41,108 nucleotides of DNA from Oscillospiraceae bacterium (GCA_017533485.1 JAFXIC010000026.1:1-41108), one strand, 5' to 3'; counted from the first letter of the stretch, positions 25,854-34,576 are shown. Translations and numbers: made by a program. Notes: generated from the sequence alone by a model not told the origin.

Positions 25854-27836
25854 TCAGCTGATATCCGCGAGATCCAGATATTCTCCGCCGTGTTCCGCGA
25901 TATAATCCTTACGCGCCTGTAAATTATCTCCCAGCAGCATATCAAACATTTCTGCGGTTGCCGCGGCATCCTCCGGCGTGACACGGATAATCCGGCGCGT
26001 TTCCGGATTCATCGTTGTCAGCGCCATCATTTCCGCTTCGTTCTCACCAAGTCCCTTGGAACGCTGGAGCGTATATTTCTGACCTTCCAGCATATTCAGG
26101 ATCTTGACGCGTTCCTTTTCGTCGTATGCAAAATACGTGCGGTCTTTCGTCGTAATCTCAAACAGCGGCGATTCCGCAATATAAACATAGCCCTCCCGGA
26201 TCAGCGTCGGCGCAAGCCGGTACAGCATCGTCAGAATCAGCGTGCGGATATGGAAACCGTCCTCGTCGGCATCCGTACAGATGACAATCTTATTCCAGCG
26301 AAGATTGTCCAGCGAAAATGTCGCAAGTTCTTTATTTGCCTTCGCCGTAACCTCAACGCCGCAGCCCAGTACCTTTACCAGATCGGTGATGATTTCACTC
26401 TTGAAGATACGGCTGTAATCCGCTTTCAGACAGTTCAGAATCTTTCCGCGCACCGGAATCACCGCCTGAAACTCCGCATCCCGCGCCATCTTAACAGAAC
26501 CGAGTGCGGAATCACCCTCCACGATATATACCTCGCGGCGTGACGTATCCTTCGAACGACAGTCCACAAATTTCGGCACCATGTTCGAAATATCCAGATT
26601 TCCCGAAAGCTTCTTCTTGAGGTTCAGTCTTGTCCGCTCCGCATTCTCACGGCTCCGCTTATTGACAAGCACCTGTTCGGCGATTCTTGCCGCATCATCC
26701 GGATTTTCCGTGAAATAGACCTCCAGCTGATGCTTTAAGAAATCGGTCATCGCTTCATAGATAAAACGGTTGGTGATTGCTTTTTTGGTCTGGTTCTCAT
26801 AGGATGCAATCGTTGAGAACGAGGAGGATATCAGCACCAGACAGTCCTGGATATCCGCAAAGGAAATCTTACTCTCATTCTTCTGGTAGCGGTTATTCGT
26901 TTTCAGGAATGCATCAATCTGGGCGGTGAACGCACGCTTTACCGCATCATCCGGTGAACCGCCATGCTCCAGAAAGCTGGAGTTATGGTAATATTCAATC
27001 CGCTGGACTGTATTGGAGAAAGCAACCGCAACCGATAGCTTCAGCTTATATTCCTCACGGTCTGCACTGTCTCTGCCTTTACGGTCGGTCTGCCAGAACT
27101 GTACCGGCGTCATGCCCTTTCCGTCCAGAATTTCATTGGCATAGTCCGTAATTCCGTTTTCATAGAAATATTCCGTTGTATCGAAGCTGTTTTTCGAAAT
27201 CTCAACCCGATATACGAACAGAAGATTGGGATTGACAACAGCCTGACGCTTCAGGACATCCCGAAACCACTCGTCCGGTATCATGGTATCGACAAATACA
27301 CTCCGATCGGGCTTCCAGCGTGTTTTCGTACCGGTCTGGCGGCGGGAAGTCGGCGCCTTATGGAGTCCGCCGATATTCTCGCCCTGTTCGAAATGCAGCG
27401 TATACTGCTGACCGTCGCGGACGACCGTGACATCCATATACTCCGACGCGAACTGTGTCGCACAGAGTCCCAGTCCGTTCAGTCCCAGGGAATAGGCATA
27501 CGTATCCGCATTCGAATCATATTTTCCGCCCGCGTACAGCTCACAGTACACAAGCTCCCAGTTATACCGTTCCTCATTCGGATTCCAGTCCACCGGACAG
27601 CCTCTTCCGAAGTCCTCAACTTCAATCGAACCATCCAGATATTTTGTAATCATAATCTTTTTTCCGAAGCCTGCACGCGCTTCGTCCACCGAGTTGGTAA
27701 TGACCTCAAAGACCGAATGGGCACAGCCGTCCAGTCCATCCGAGCCAAAAATGACTGCCGGACGCTTCCGGACCTTATCGGGGCCTTTGAGCATCGTAAT
27801 ACTTTCGTTGCCATATTCCGGTGTTTTCTTCGCCAT
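25854..27836 (-). CDS. parE: DNA topoisomerase IV subunit B (ParE-type)
   Basis: ATPase subunit partner of ParC. The 660-residue protein contains the GHKL ATP site (FEVITNSVDEARAG, VEDFGRGCPVDW, SLGLNGLG) and the transducer domain. The TOPRIM domain has EGDSALGSVKMARD and metal-binding DADEDGFHIRTL, and the C-terminal RSKGLGENEAEMM completes it. In GRGCPV the usual Ile/Met after GRG is Cys. The ATG at 27836 is chosen since AAAGGA precedes it; the open frame extends 32 codons upstream across the promoter. Promoter at 27904-27932. Confidence 0.92.
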   Translation of the reverse strand: MAKKTPEYGNESITMLKGPDKVRKRPAVIFGSDGLDGCAHSVFEVITNSVDEARAGFGKKIMITKYLDGSIEVEDFGRGCPVDWNPNEERYNWELVYCELYAGGKYDSNADTYAYSLGLNGLGLCATQFASEYMDVTVVRDGQQYTLHFEQGENIGGLHKAPTSRRQTGTKTRWKPDRSVFVDTMIPDEWFRDVLKRQAVVNPNLLFVYRVEISKNSFDTTEYFYENGITDYANEILDGKGMTPVQFWQTDRKGRDSADREEYKLKLSVAVAFSNTVQRIEYYHNSSFLEHGGSPDDAVKRAFTAQIDAFLKTNNRYQKNESKISFADIQDCLVLISSSFSTIASYENQTKKAITNRFIYEAMTDFLKHQLEVYFTENPDDAARIAEQVLVNKRSRENAERTRLNLKKKLSGNLDISNMVPKFVDCRSKDTSRREVYIVEGDSALGSVKMARDAEFQAVIPVRGKILNCLKADYSRIFKSEIITDLVKVLGCGVEVTAKANKELATFSLDNLRWNKIVICTDADEDGFHIRTLILTMLYRLAPTLIREGYVYIAESPLFEITTKDRTYFAYDEKERVKILNMLEGQKYTLQRSKGLGENEAEMMALTTMNPETRRIIRVTPEDAAATAEMFDMLLGDNLQARKDYIAEHGGEYLDLADIS

Positions 27837-27903
27837 GGTATTGATCCTTTCTCTGCCCCGTTCCGTCGGCGGCAGAACCTTCGTTTTCCAGACATACAGT
27901 ATT

Positions 27904-27932
27904 ATTGTAGCATATTCTTCCCGAAATTGCAA
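27904..27932 (-). promoter_or_regulatory. Promoter of parE-parC
   Basis: Minus-strand TTGCAA (27927-27932), 17-bp spacer, TACAAT (27904-27909), about 68 bases upstream of the parE start codon. It lies just beyond the terminator of the preceding gene. Confidence 0.75.
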
Positions 27933-27949
27933 CCCTTAATCCAACGAAA

Positions 27950-27995
27950 AATCCGCCCGTCTCTGGAATGTACATACATCCATCACGGGCGGATT
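27950..27995 (-). terminator. Terminator of the small membrane protein gene
   Basis: AATCCGCCCGT (27950-27960) and ACGGGCGGATT (27985-27995) form a perfect 11-bp GC-rich stem. On the minus strand it is followed by TTTTCG. In the plus direction it is followed by GTTTTTTC, so it could work both ways. It isolates the 28002-28334 gene from parE. Confidence 0.85.
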
Positions 27996-28001
27996 GTTTT
28001 T

Positions 28002-28334
28002 TCAGCGTTTCCATTTCATGGTCGCAGACTGATGCCAGCAGCCATCCTTATATTCCGGTTCACTTTTGGAGATTTCCTGCTGGTTCACTTTCATGTCACC
28101 GGCAAGGAGTGCTGCGGACTGGCGGCAGAGTTCATCGTTCAGTTTCCCTTCCAGCTCGCTCTGATGACCGGCAGCCACATTCGTTTTGATTTCGCCCTGT
28201 GTGGCAGGCGGATCCTTCTTTCCGGCAAAGCACAGGGCGAAAAAGATCAGCAGGATAATCAGCACAAACGCAAGCAGTTCCGCTTCATCGCCTGACTGAA
28301 AACCGAGCCGATCGAGGATTCTATCAATTGCCAT
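28002..28334 (-). CDS. Small single-pass membrane protein, unknown function
   Basis: Not recognised. The protein is 110 residues, with an N-terminal amphipathic start (MAIDRILDRLGFQSG). One strong membrane helix (ELLAFVLIILLIFFALCFAG) at about 19-38 is followed by a hydrophilic 70-residue tail (KKDPPATQGEIK... to MKWKR). It is supported as a real gene by a full consensus promoter upstream (28393-28421), GGTGAT before the ATG and a dedicated terminator downstream. It is monocistronic. Confidence 0.65.
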   Translation of the reverse strand: MAIDRILDRLGFQSGDEAELLAFVLIILLIFFALCFAGKKDPPATQGEIKTNVAAGHQSELEGKLNDELCRQSAALLAGDMKVNQQEISKSEPEYKDGCWHQSATMKWKR

Positions 28335-28392
28335 ACCGCATCACCGTTCCCTTCCTGTCGTCAGAGAAATCCAAAAAACGAGCTATACCTAT

Positions 28393-28421
28393 ATTATAAT
28401 ATGCATCCGATGGCTTGTCAA
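28393..28421 (-). promoter_or_regulatory. Consensus promoter of the small membrane protein gene
   Basis: Minus-strand perfect TTGACA (28416-28421), 17-bp spacer, perfect TATAAT (28393-28398). It is one of the strongest promoter matches in the window, although the gene it drives is unknown. It is divergent from the promoter at 28540-28568. Confidence 0.85.
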
Positions 28422-28539
28422 TAGCTTTTTTGCGACTTTCTGTTTTTTTGTGATTCCCCACAATCCGACAATTCCATTTTTATGGAAATCCACGTAAAAT
28501 AAGATTTTTTGAAGCTTCATGAAAAATGGGTGAAAAAAC

Positions 28540-28568
28540 TTGCATAATCGACAGGAGTGTGCTAAAAT
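28540..28568 (+). promoter_or_regulatory. Promoter of the 28604 gene pair
   Basis: TTGCAT (28540-28545), 17-bp spacer, TAAAAT (28563-28568). The start codon is about 36 bases downstream of the -10 box. Confidence 0.65.
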
Positions 28569-28603
28569 AGATATATTCATGTAAATTAGAAAAGGAGTTT
28601 GTC

Positions 28604-29518
28604 ATGCCAACCAAGGAACAGCCCAAAGCACCAAAAAAACAATCCGTTTCCGCATTTAAGAATGCAAAGAAATTAGAAGCACAGAAACAGCGTGCCGAAG
28701 AAATCGCGTTCCGCGAAAAACAGGCTGCCGAGAATGAAGCCGCATATCAGGCACGCGAAGAATATGCCAAGGAATTAAGTGAGGATCATGTCAATCTCAT
28801 CCGCCTGAAACAGGGCATCATCTCCGAGGATGATCCCGCTTTCGCAAAGCAGGAAACAAAAAAACATTACACGCTCTTCCAGAAAATCAGCAACTGGTTC
28901 TACCATGCCAAATGGTGGCTCGGAATCGCAGCATTCTGTGTACTGCTCGGCGGATTCCTGATTTACGATATGGTCACACGCGTCGATCCGGATATGCGCA
29001 TCCTCGTCCTCAGCGGCAATTCCTACCTCACCGCTCAGGAACCAAAACTCTGTGAAATCGCACAGTCCGCTGCCGAAGATGTCAATGATGACGAAAAGGT
29101 GATCGTAACTACGATCTCCATTCCGCTTGTCAAAGAAATCATGGATGGCGCGTCTGCTGCCGCACAGTCCTACCATACCCAAATGACCGTTCAGCTCCAG
29201 AGCGCGATGTGTATGCTGGTGCTGGCGGATTCCAAAGCGGATGAATGTCTGACCGAAAGCGAGAATTTCTTTGTGGATCTTGAACCGCTGTTTCCGGAAT
29301 ACGACTTCGTATCCGGCCACCGTGCCTATGTCAACGACACAAATTTCGCGCAGCTGCTCGGCATCACCGAACCGCTCACCGAAGGAACCTATTTCGCACT
29401 CCGGAAGCCAACGGAAAATATGGACACGCTGGAGGAAAATCAGGCTGCCTACGATCAGGCACACCAGGTTCTCTCGGAAATCCTCCGGTTGATTGCGAAT
29501 GAGAAAGGAGCGTCCTAA
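28604..29518 (+). CDS. Unknown bitopic membrane protein with coiled-coil cytoplasmic head
   Basis: Not recognised. The 304-residue protein has residues 1-65 that are highly charged and Ala/Lys/Glu-rich, probably helical coiled coil. A linker to about 100 is followed by a membrane helix (WWLGIAAFCVLLGGFLIY, about 104-121). A 180-residue extracytoplasmic domain then begins RILVLSGNSYLT and is rich in acidic residues. The orientation (basic inside, acidic outside) fits the positive-inside rule. AAAGGAG lies 6 bases before the ATG. The next gene starts 3 bases after its stop, so the two products probably act together. Confidence 0.75.
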   Translation: MPTKEQPKAPKKQSVSAFKNAKKLEAQKQRAEEIAFREKQAAENEAAYQAREEYAKELSEDHVNLIRLKQGIISEDDPAFAKQETKKHYTLFQKISNWFYHAKWWLGIAAFCVLLGGFLIYDMVTRVDPDMRILVLSGNSYLTAQEPKLCEIAQSAAEDVNDDEKVIVTTISIPLVKEIMDGASAAAQSYHTQMTVQLQSAMCMLVLADSKADECLTESENFFVDLEPLFPEYDFVSGHRAYVNDTNFAQLLGITEPLTEGTYFALRKPTENMDTLEENQAAYDQAHQVLSEILRLIANEKGAS

Positions 29519-29521
29519 GCC

Positions 29522-30121
29522 ATGAATGAAGAAACCAGTGTAAAACAACCGTCCGCTCCGCAGCAGCAGACCTCCGGCATCTTCCCGCAGAAACCGCCGA
29601 TGCAGCCGCTCAATATCAAATCCGGAAAACGGAAATCCATTGAACTGCTCTGCGGCGCGGTCGTTGTCATCCTCGCGTTTATTCTCATCTCGATTCTGAA
29701 AAACAGCTACTTAAAGCCGGTTCATACCTACTACAAGGGACTTTCAAAATCCGATACGTCCGCAATGTGTGAGGCGTTTCCCTCCTGGCTCCGCAATGCC
29801 AATACGGACGACGAAACCATTACGGTCGAAGGAATGTGCAACACGATTATGACATCCGTACTCGCCAAATGCGGCGCAGACTGCAAGGTATCCGCAGAAA
29901 TGGTCTCCTACTCCGAGAAGGATGACGCCTACCTCAATACGCTCGAAGAAGGAATCGAAACACAGTACGGAAAAACAGTCAATATCACAAAGGGACGCTG
30001 GGTCAAGCTCAACGTCACCTACCAGTACGGCGGCGGAAAACAGGAAATGACAGAATACGCCAGAATCTATAAAATTAACGGCAGATGGGTGCTGCTGGAT
30101 ATTCCGGGCGCAGAAGCCTAA
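29522..30121 (+). CDS. Unknown bitopic membrane protein
   Basis: Not recognised. The 199-residue protein has a Pro/Gln-rich N terminus of about 38 residues and a membrane helix (IELLCGAVVVILAFILISIL, 40-59). The extracytoplasmic domain has a pattern reminiscent of NTF2-like/lumazine-binding-like folds: KPVHTYYKGLSKSDTSAMCEA, later YARIYKINGRWVLLDI at the end. That assignment is only a shape impression. Its ribosome site GGAG lies in the end of the preceding gene, indicating coupling. A new promoter follows at 30187, so it likely ends its transcript here, although I see no strong terminator. Confidence 0.72.
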   Translation: MNEETSVKQPSAPQQQTSGIFPQKPPMQPLNIKSGKRKSIELLCGAVVVILAFILISILKNSYLKPVHTYYKGLSKSDTSAMCEAFPSWLRNANTDDETITVEGMCNTIMTSVLAKCGADCKVSAEMVSYSEKDDAYLNTLEEGIETQYGKTVNITKGRWVKLNVTYQYGGGKQEMTEYARIYKINGRWVLLDIPGAEA

Positions 30122-30186
30122 ACAAAATCGACAAAATGCAAATCGCCGGCACAGAAAAGATTGTCGGAAAATAGCGAACTGCCTAC

Positions 30187-30215
30187 TTGCATTTTATGTC
30201 GAAAAAGGTTATAAT
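30187..30215 (+). promoter_or_regulatory. Promoter of the DHHW-MBOAT-DHHW operon
   Basis: TTGCAT (30187-30192), 17-bp spacer, perfect TATAAT (30210-30215). The predicted transcript begins near 30222 and at once enters the hairpin at 30222-30265. Confidence 0.8.
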
Positions 30216-30221
30216 GATAGT

Positions 30222-30265
30222 AGAGTGGATACGAGCGCAAAATCGCATCCATTCTGCTATTTTTT
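30222..30265 (+). promoter_or_regulatory. Terminator-like hairpin at the very start of the DHHW operon transcript
   Basis: AGAGTGGAT (30222-30230) pairs with ATCCATTCT (30247-30255) with one G-U pair, extended inside by GCG/CGC, and is followed after 4 bases by TTTTTT (30260-30265). The shape is that of a Rho-independent terminator, placed between promoter and first gene. It could attenuate the operon. Pairing is moderate, so this is tentative. Confidence 0.4.
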
Positions 30266-30294
30266 ATATCTTCCGAAAGAAAGGGACATCAGAA

Positions 30295-31965
30295 ATGAAA
30301 CTGAATTTTTGGCGCCGCGCCGCCGCAGTCTTCTTCGCCGGTGCAACCATCCTCTCCTGTACCACAGGATGTGAAGACATCGAAGGCGGTTCCGCAATCA
30401 TGCTCAGCGCAAAACAATTCGCCGACATCCTCTATACCAAAGTGCCGCTCTCGGACAACCTCTCCTATCAGGACGGCAGCACAATGGGACTGCTGATGAA
30501 TATCAACGGCTTTACCGATGCCGCAGGCTATACCGCAAACGGCCAGATTCCCGATATGATCGCCGTGTTCTGCGGCGCCGATACGACACAGGCCGCATCC
30601 TTCGAAACATCCATCCACACCTATCTCGATGAAATGACGCGCGAATATGAAAAATATGCGCCCGAACAGGTCGAAAAGCTTGAGAATGCTGTCGTAAAGG
30701 CTTCCGGAAATTATGCGGTGCTCTGTGTCACACCCGATACCAAAACCGCAAAACAGGTCATTACCGATGTGCTGACAACCGGAACCTGTACGCTCGCAAA
30801 TCTTCGCACACTCCCCGATGAAAATGCGGAACCTGCCGGAACTGTTCCGTCCGTTTCCGAACCGCTCGGTGACACGACACTGCCGCAGTCCGATACCACA
30901 AGCAGCTCGCGCATTGCCTCCGACACGCTCCCCCTGACGGACACCACCCTCCTCACTTCTGCGACCACCACCACGACTGCATCCGCTTCTCAGCCCGGTG
31001 CACCTGTCATGGGTACCAATCCCATACCGTCCGGTGATATTCCGATTGCCGCACAAAACGATTACCAGGATTTCGGTGCTGTATTCCGTGACGGCGATAC
31101 CGCATACGAAGCATTCTACTACAACGATAAATATGCGACACAGTATGCCGACGCACTCAATCGTCTTGCAGCGAAGGTGCCCGCGACCGTCCGCATCTTC
31201 GATCTCCTCATTCCCACCAGTGCGGATATCACCCTCCCGGATGCACTCGTCGGAAAGGTCAATGTCACCAGCCAGCAGAATGCAATCGCTCAGGTCAACC
31301 AGAAGCTCGGTGCGGCTGTCAACAGCGTCGATATCTATCAGACCATGCGCTCGCACCGCGGCGAATACATCTATTTCCGTACCGACCACCACTGGACTGC
31401 GCTCGGCAGCTACTACGCATTCGCCGATTACTGTAAGGCAGCCGGAAAAACCGCACCGGAGCTTGCAAGCTGTACCATCAAGGAATTCCCCGGTTTCCTC
31501 GGCTCGTTCTATCGTGATACGAAAGAGCATCCGAAGCTTGCGGCAAATCCCGATACCATCTATGCATACTATCCGCCCCATTTCAATGATATCAAGCTCC
31601 AGTACACCGATGCAAACGGCGTCGTCCATGACTGGCCGCTGATTTCGGATGTCTCGAATTATACTGCCCGCCTCAAGTACAGCACCTTTGCCGGCGGCGA
31701 TAACCCGAAGGTCACAACTGTCAACAATGCAGTAACGGACGGCTCGGTCTGTATCCTCGTAAAGGAATCCTTCGGCAATGCGCTGATTCCTTATCTCGCG
31801 GATGTCTATCAGTATGTCTACGCATTCGATTATCGTTACGACAAGCGCGATTTCGCGGCGTTCGTTGCACAGTTCCCGCATGCCGACGTCGTCTTCGCCA
31901 ACAACCTCTCTGCACTCCAGAGCAGTTACAGCTGCGGTAAAATCGCAGCCTATATCGGATCATGA
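30295..31965 (+). CDS. DHHW-motif lipoprotein, AlgJ/AlgX-like, polysaccharide O-acetylation partner
   Basis: The 556-residue exported protein is probably lipidated: signal MKLNFWRRAAAVFFAGATIL ends in a lipobox-like ILSC, with a second Cys at TTGC. Residues about 45-180 form an unknown domain. A Ser/Thr-rich spacer (about 190-245) follows, then an SGNH-like DHHW domain. FRTDHHW is at 361-367, with the Asp-His pair at 364-366, and a candidate nucleophile Ser492 lies in LVKESFGNAL. Such proteins accept acyl groups exported by MBOAT proteins and pass them to polysaccharide outside the cell. The ATG at 30295 follows AAAGGGACATCAGA; the frame extends 36 codons upstream across the promoter. MBOAT follows 25 bases later. 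Confidence 0.85.
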   Translation: MKLNFWRRAAAVFFAGATILSCTTGCEDIEGGSAIMLSAKQFADILYTKVPLSDNLSYQDGSTMGLLMNINGFTDAAGYTANGQIPDMIAVFCGADTTQAASFETSIHTYLDEMTREYEKYAPEQVEKLENAVVKASGNYAVLCVTPDTKTAKQVITDVLTTGTCTLANLRTLPDENAEPAGTVPSVSEPLGDTTLPQSDTTSSSRIASDTLPLTDTTLLTSATTTTTASASQPGAPVMGTNPIPSGDIPIAAQNDYQDFGAVFRDGDTAYEAFYYNDKYATQYADALNRLAAKVPATVRIFDLLIPTSADITLPDALVGKVNVTSQQNAIAQVNQKLGAAVNSVDIYQTMRSHRGEYIYFRTDHHWTALGSYYAFADYCKAAGKTAPELASCTIKEFPGFLGSFYRDTKEHPKLAANPDTIYAYYPPHFNDIKLQYTDANGVVHDWPLISDVSNYTARLKYSTFAGGDNPKVTTVNNAVTDGSVCILVKESFGNALIPYLADVYQYVYAFDYRYDKRDFAAFVAQFPHADVVFANNLSALQSSYSCGKIAAYIGS

Positions 31966-31990
31966 TTCTACGAAAGGAACCGGCTAGTTT

Positions 31991-33388
31991 ATGGTTTTCA
32001 GCAGTCTGATTTTCCTCTGCGGCTTTCTTCCCATCACCATTCTCGGCTATCGGCTGCTTCCGCAGCGGCTCCGCAATCTCTTTTTGCTGATCATGAGTCT
32101 GCTGTTTTACGCATGGGGAGAACCGATCTATTTCTTCCTGATGGCAGCGTCAATCTTTCTCAACTATATGGGCGGATTGTTCGTTGCGAATGCACAGCGC
32201 AAACGTCCAAACGGCGGAAAATTTGCCCTTTTCCTCACTTCCCTCATCAATCTCGCGCTGCTCGGCTTCTTCAAGTACACCGATTTTCTGATCGGTACCA
32301 TCAATTCCCTGACGGACGCAGGTCTTTCGCTGCTGAAAATCGCACTCCCGATCGGCATCTCTTTCTATACGTTCCAGGCTATGTCCTATGTCATAGATGT
32401 CTACCGGAAGGAAGTGCGCGTCCAGCGCAATCTCATCAATTTCGCAATGTATGTCACGCTGTTCCCGCAGCTCATCGCCGGCCCCATTGTACGCTATGCG
32501 GATGTGGAGGAACAGATCGAAACGCGTGACGACAATGCATCCGTATTCTGGTCGGGTGTTGTCCGCTTCAGCATCGGTCTCGCAAAAAAAGCACTCCTTG
32601 CCAATCAGGCAGGAAAGCTCTGGGACATGATCTCCGCACAGCCCGAACTGCCTGCCGCAACCGCATGGCTCGGCGCGATCGCATTTACTTTCCAGATCTA
32701 TTTCGATTTCTCCGGCTATTCCGATATGGCAATCGGTCTGGGAAGAATGTTCGGCTTCCAGTTCGTCGAAAACTTCCGCTACCCCTATCAGTCCGACAGC
32801 ATCACCGAATTCTGGCGCAGATGGCATATCTCCCTCAGCACATGGTTCCGGGAATATGTCTATATCCCGCTCGGCGGAAACCGTAAGGGTAAGGCGCGTC
32901 AGATCATCAATCTCTTTATCGTCTGGGCACTCACCGGACTCTGGCATGGCGCAGGCTGGAATTTCCTCTGCTGGGGACTTTATTTCTTCCTCCTGCTCGT
33001 CATCGAAAAGAATTTCCTCTTAAAGCTGTTAAAGAAAATTCCTGCGGTATTCCGCCACCTCTATGCGCTTCTCTTTATCATCCTCGGATGGGTACTCTTT
33101 GCAGTCGAGGATTTTTCTGCGCTCGCAGATTATTTCCGTGCGCTCGTCGGCAGCAGCGGCGGATATAACGAGCTGACGCTCTATTTACTGAGCAGCTATG
33201 CAATACTGCTGGTTGTGATGCTGATTGCGTCCACCGAGCTTCCCGCACGCATCGGCAAAGCATTCTGTCGGCGTGCCGGAAACGGTGCAGTGGTACTGGA
33301 GGCTGTCTGGACAGTCGCCATTCTTGTGCTGAGCGTATCCGCAATCGTTGCGGACAGCTATAATCCGTTTTTGTATTTCCGATTCTGA
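31991..33388 (+). CDS. MBOAT-family O-acyltransferase, AlgI/DltB-like
   Basis: Transfers acyl (usually acetyl) groups from the cytoplasm across the membrane. The 465-residue polytopic protein has the MBOAT landmarks LPIGISFYTFQAMSYVIDVY, LIAGPIVRY, IYFDFSGYSDMAIG and FRYPYQSDSITEFWRRWHIS. Also present are STWFREYVYIPLGGNRKG and TGLWHGAGWNF with the invariant His319. About ten or more membrane helices are predicted by eye. It is flanked on both sides by DHHW proteins, the arrangement seen with extracellular polysaccharide acetylation. Teichoic acid D-alanylation is less likely because no dltA or dltC is present. Confidence 0.93.
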   Translation: MVFSSLIFLCGFLPITILGYRLLPQRLRNLFLLIMSLLFYAWGEPIYFFLMAASIFLNYMGGLFVANAQRKRPNGGKFALFLTSLINLALLGFFKYTDFLIGTINSLTDAGLSLLKIALPIGISFYTFQAMSYVIDVYRKEVRVQRNLINFAMYVTLFPQLIAGPIVRYADVEEQIETRDDNASVFWSGVVRFSIGLAKKALLANQAGKLWDMISAQPELPAATAWLGAIAFTFQIYFDFSGYSDMAIGLGRMFGFQFVENFRYPYQSDSITEFWRRWHISLSTWFREYVYIPLGGNRKGKARQIINLFIVWALTGLWHGAGWNFLCWGLYFFLLLVIEKNFLLKLLKKIPAVFRHLYALLFIILGWVLFAVEDFSALADYFRALVGSSGGYNELTLYLLSSYAILLVVMLIASTELPARIGKAFCRRAGNGAVVLEAVWTVAILVLSVSAIVADSYNPFLYFRF

Positions 33389-33406
33389 GAAAGGGGAACT
33401 GAATCT

Positions 33407-34534
33407 ATGTCAAATAAAGTAAAAGCTGCCCTTTCCGTCTGCTTCTGCGCGGCAGTCACCTGCACAGGACTGACGCTGCTCATCAAAAAGCCGCGTACAT
33501 ATTCCGAAACGGAAAACCGATACCTCCAGCAGCGTCCTGTTTTCTCGTTCGATGCCGTTGCCGACGGCAGCTGGCAGGAGGATATGGCGGATTATATGAG
33601 CGACCAGATGCCGTTTCGTGACACATGGACTGCGTTCCAGACGAAAACACAGCTCGCACTCGGCAAAAAAGATATCGGCGGAATCTATATCGGTAAGGAT
33701 GACCATTATTTCGAAAAGCTGACCGATCTCGATATCAGCCGCCTTCGCTACCAATCCAATCTCAATGCGGTACTCGCCGCGGCACAGGCATATCCACAGA
33801 TCCCCTTTTCCGTGATGTTTATCCCCTCCGCCGGCATCATCCAGAAGCAATTTCTCCCCGATCATGCAGAGCTTTATAATGCCGAATATCTCTACGCAAT
33901 GGCACAGTCCACGCTGCGGGATGCCTGTACGCTGGTTGACTGTACGACAGCCCTCAAGACACATTCCGAGGAAGCAATCTATTACCGCACCGACCACCAC
34001 TGGACAACCTACGGCGCATGGTTCGGCTATCAGGCATGGATGGAATCACAGGGACTCGTACCAAATGCATTCGAAGAACTGAATGTCCATCCGATCTCCG
34101 ACAGCTTCTATGGCACACTCTATTCCAAAGCCCCCAATCCCGATATCATGCCCGATACCGTTGAAATTCGTTATGAAACACCGCAATGCACAGTGACGGC
34201 TGACGGCGCTGAAGGAACGCTCTATGCAATGGATGCGCTCAACGAAAAGGATCATTACGAGGTATTCTTCGGCGGAAACTATGGTGAGCTGAACATCCGG
34301 ACGCAATGTCAAACGGAGAAATCCATCCTGATTTTCAAGGACTCCTATGCGAACTGTCTGGTGCCGTACCTGCTGGAGCACTATTCGGATATTACGATGA
34401 TTGACCTTCGGTATACCGACGGAAGCTGGATCGACCGGCTGAATGAACAGCCCGATCAGGTTCTCTTCCTCTATGAAATCAGCAACTTCGCACAAGACCC
34501 CAATATCAGCACGATGATTACCGCACTCAAATAA
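33407..34534 (+). CDS. Second DHHW-motif protein, AlgJ/AlgX-like
   Basis: The 375-residue protein has an N-terminal signal or anchor (VKAALSVCFCAAVTCTGLTLL) and then the DHHW-family opening TYSETENRYLQQRPVFSF. FRDTWTAFQTKTQL, YYRTDHHWTTYGAW (DHHW at 196-199) and a candidate Ser313 in IFKDSYANCL follow. It is more compact than the first DHHW protein and lacks its long N-terminal domain and Ser/Thr spacer. AAGGGGAAC precedes the ATG. It is last in the operon, followed by a strong terminator. The two DHHW proteins may act in series or on different acceptors. Confidence 0.88.
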   Translation: MSNKVKAALSVCFCAAVTCTGLTLLIKKPRTYSETENRYLQQRPVFSFDAVADGSWQEDMADYMSDQMPFRDTWTAFQTKTQLALGKKDIGGIYIGKDDHYFEKLTDLDISRLRYQSNLNAVLAAAQAYPQIPFSVMFIPSAGIIQKQFLPDHAELYNAEYLYAMAQSTLRDACTLVDCTTALKTHSEEAIYYRTDHHWTTYGAWFGYQAWMESQGLVPNAFEELNVHPISDSFYGTLYSKAPNPDIMPDTVEIRYETPQCTVTADGAEGTLYAMDALNEKDHYEVFFGGNYGELNIRTQCQTEKSILIFKDSYANCLVPYLLEHYSDITMIDLRYTDGSWIDRLNEQPDQVLFLYEISNFAQDPNISTMITALK

Positions 34535-34538
34535 AAAG

Positions 34539-34576
34539 AACGGCTGCACTCCGTATTACACGGAATGCAGCCGTAT
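34539..34576. terminator. Bidirectional terminator between DHHW operon and cohesin-dockerin gene
   Basis: AACGGCTGCACTCCGT (34539-34554) pairs with ACGGAATGCAGCCGT (34560-34574) with one mismatch. A T-rich tract follows on the right and, read on the minus strand, TTCTTTTT on the left. It lies between two convergent genes and can end both. Confidence 0.88.

Noticed and set aside
30289-31881. 530-codon minus-strand frame opposite the first DHHW gene
   Set aside because: Antisense shadow with Cys/Gly/Arg-rich low-complexity translation. The plus strand carries a signal peptide, DHHW motif and operon context.
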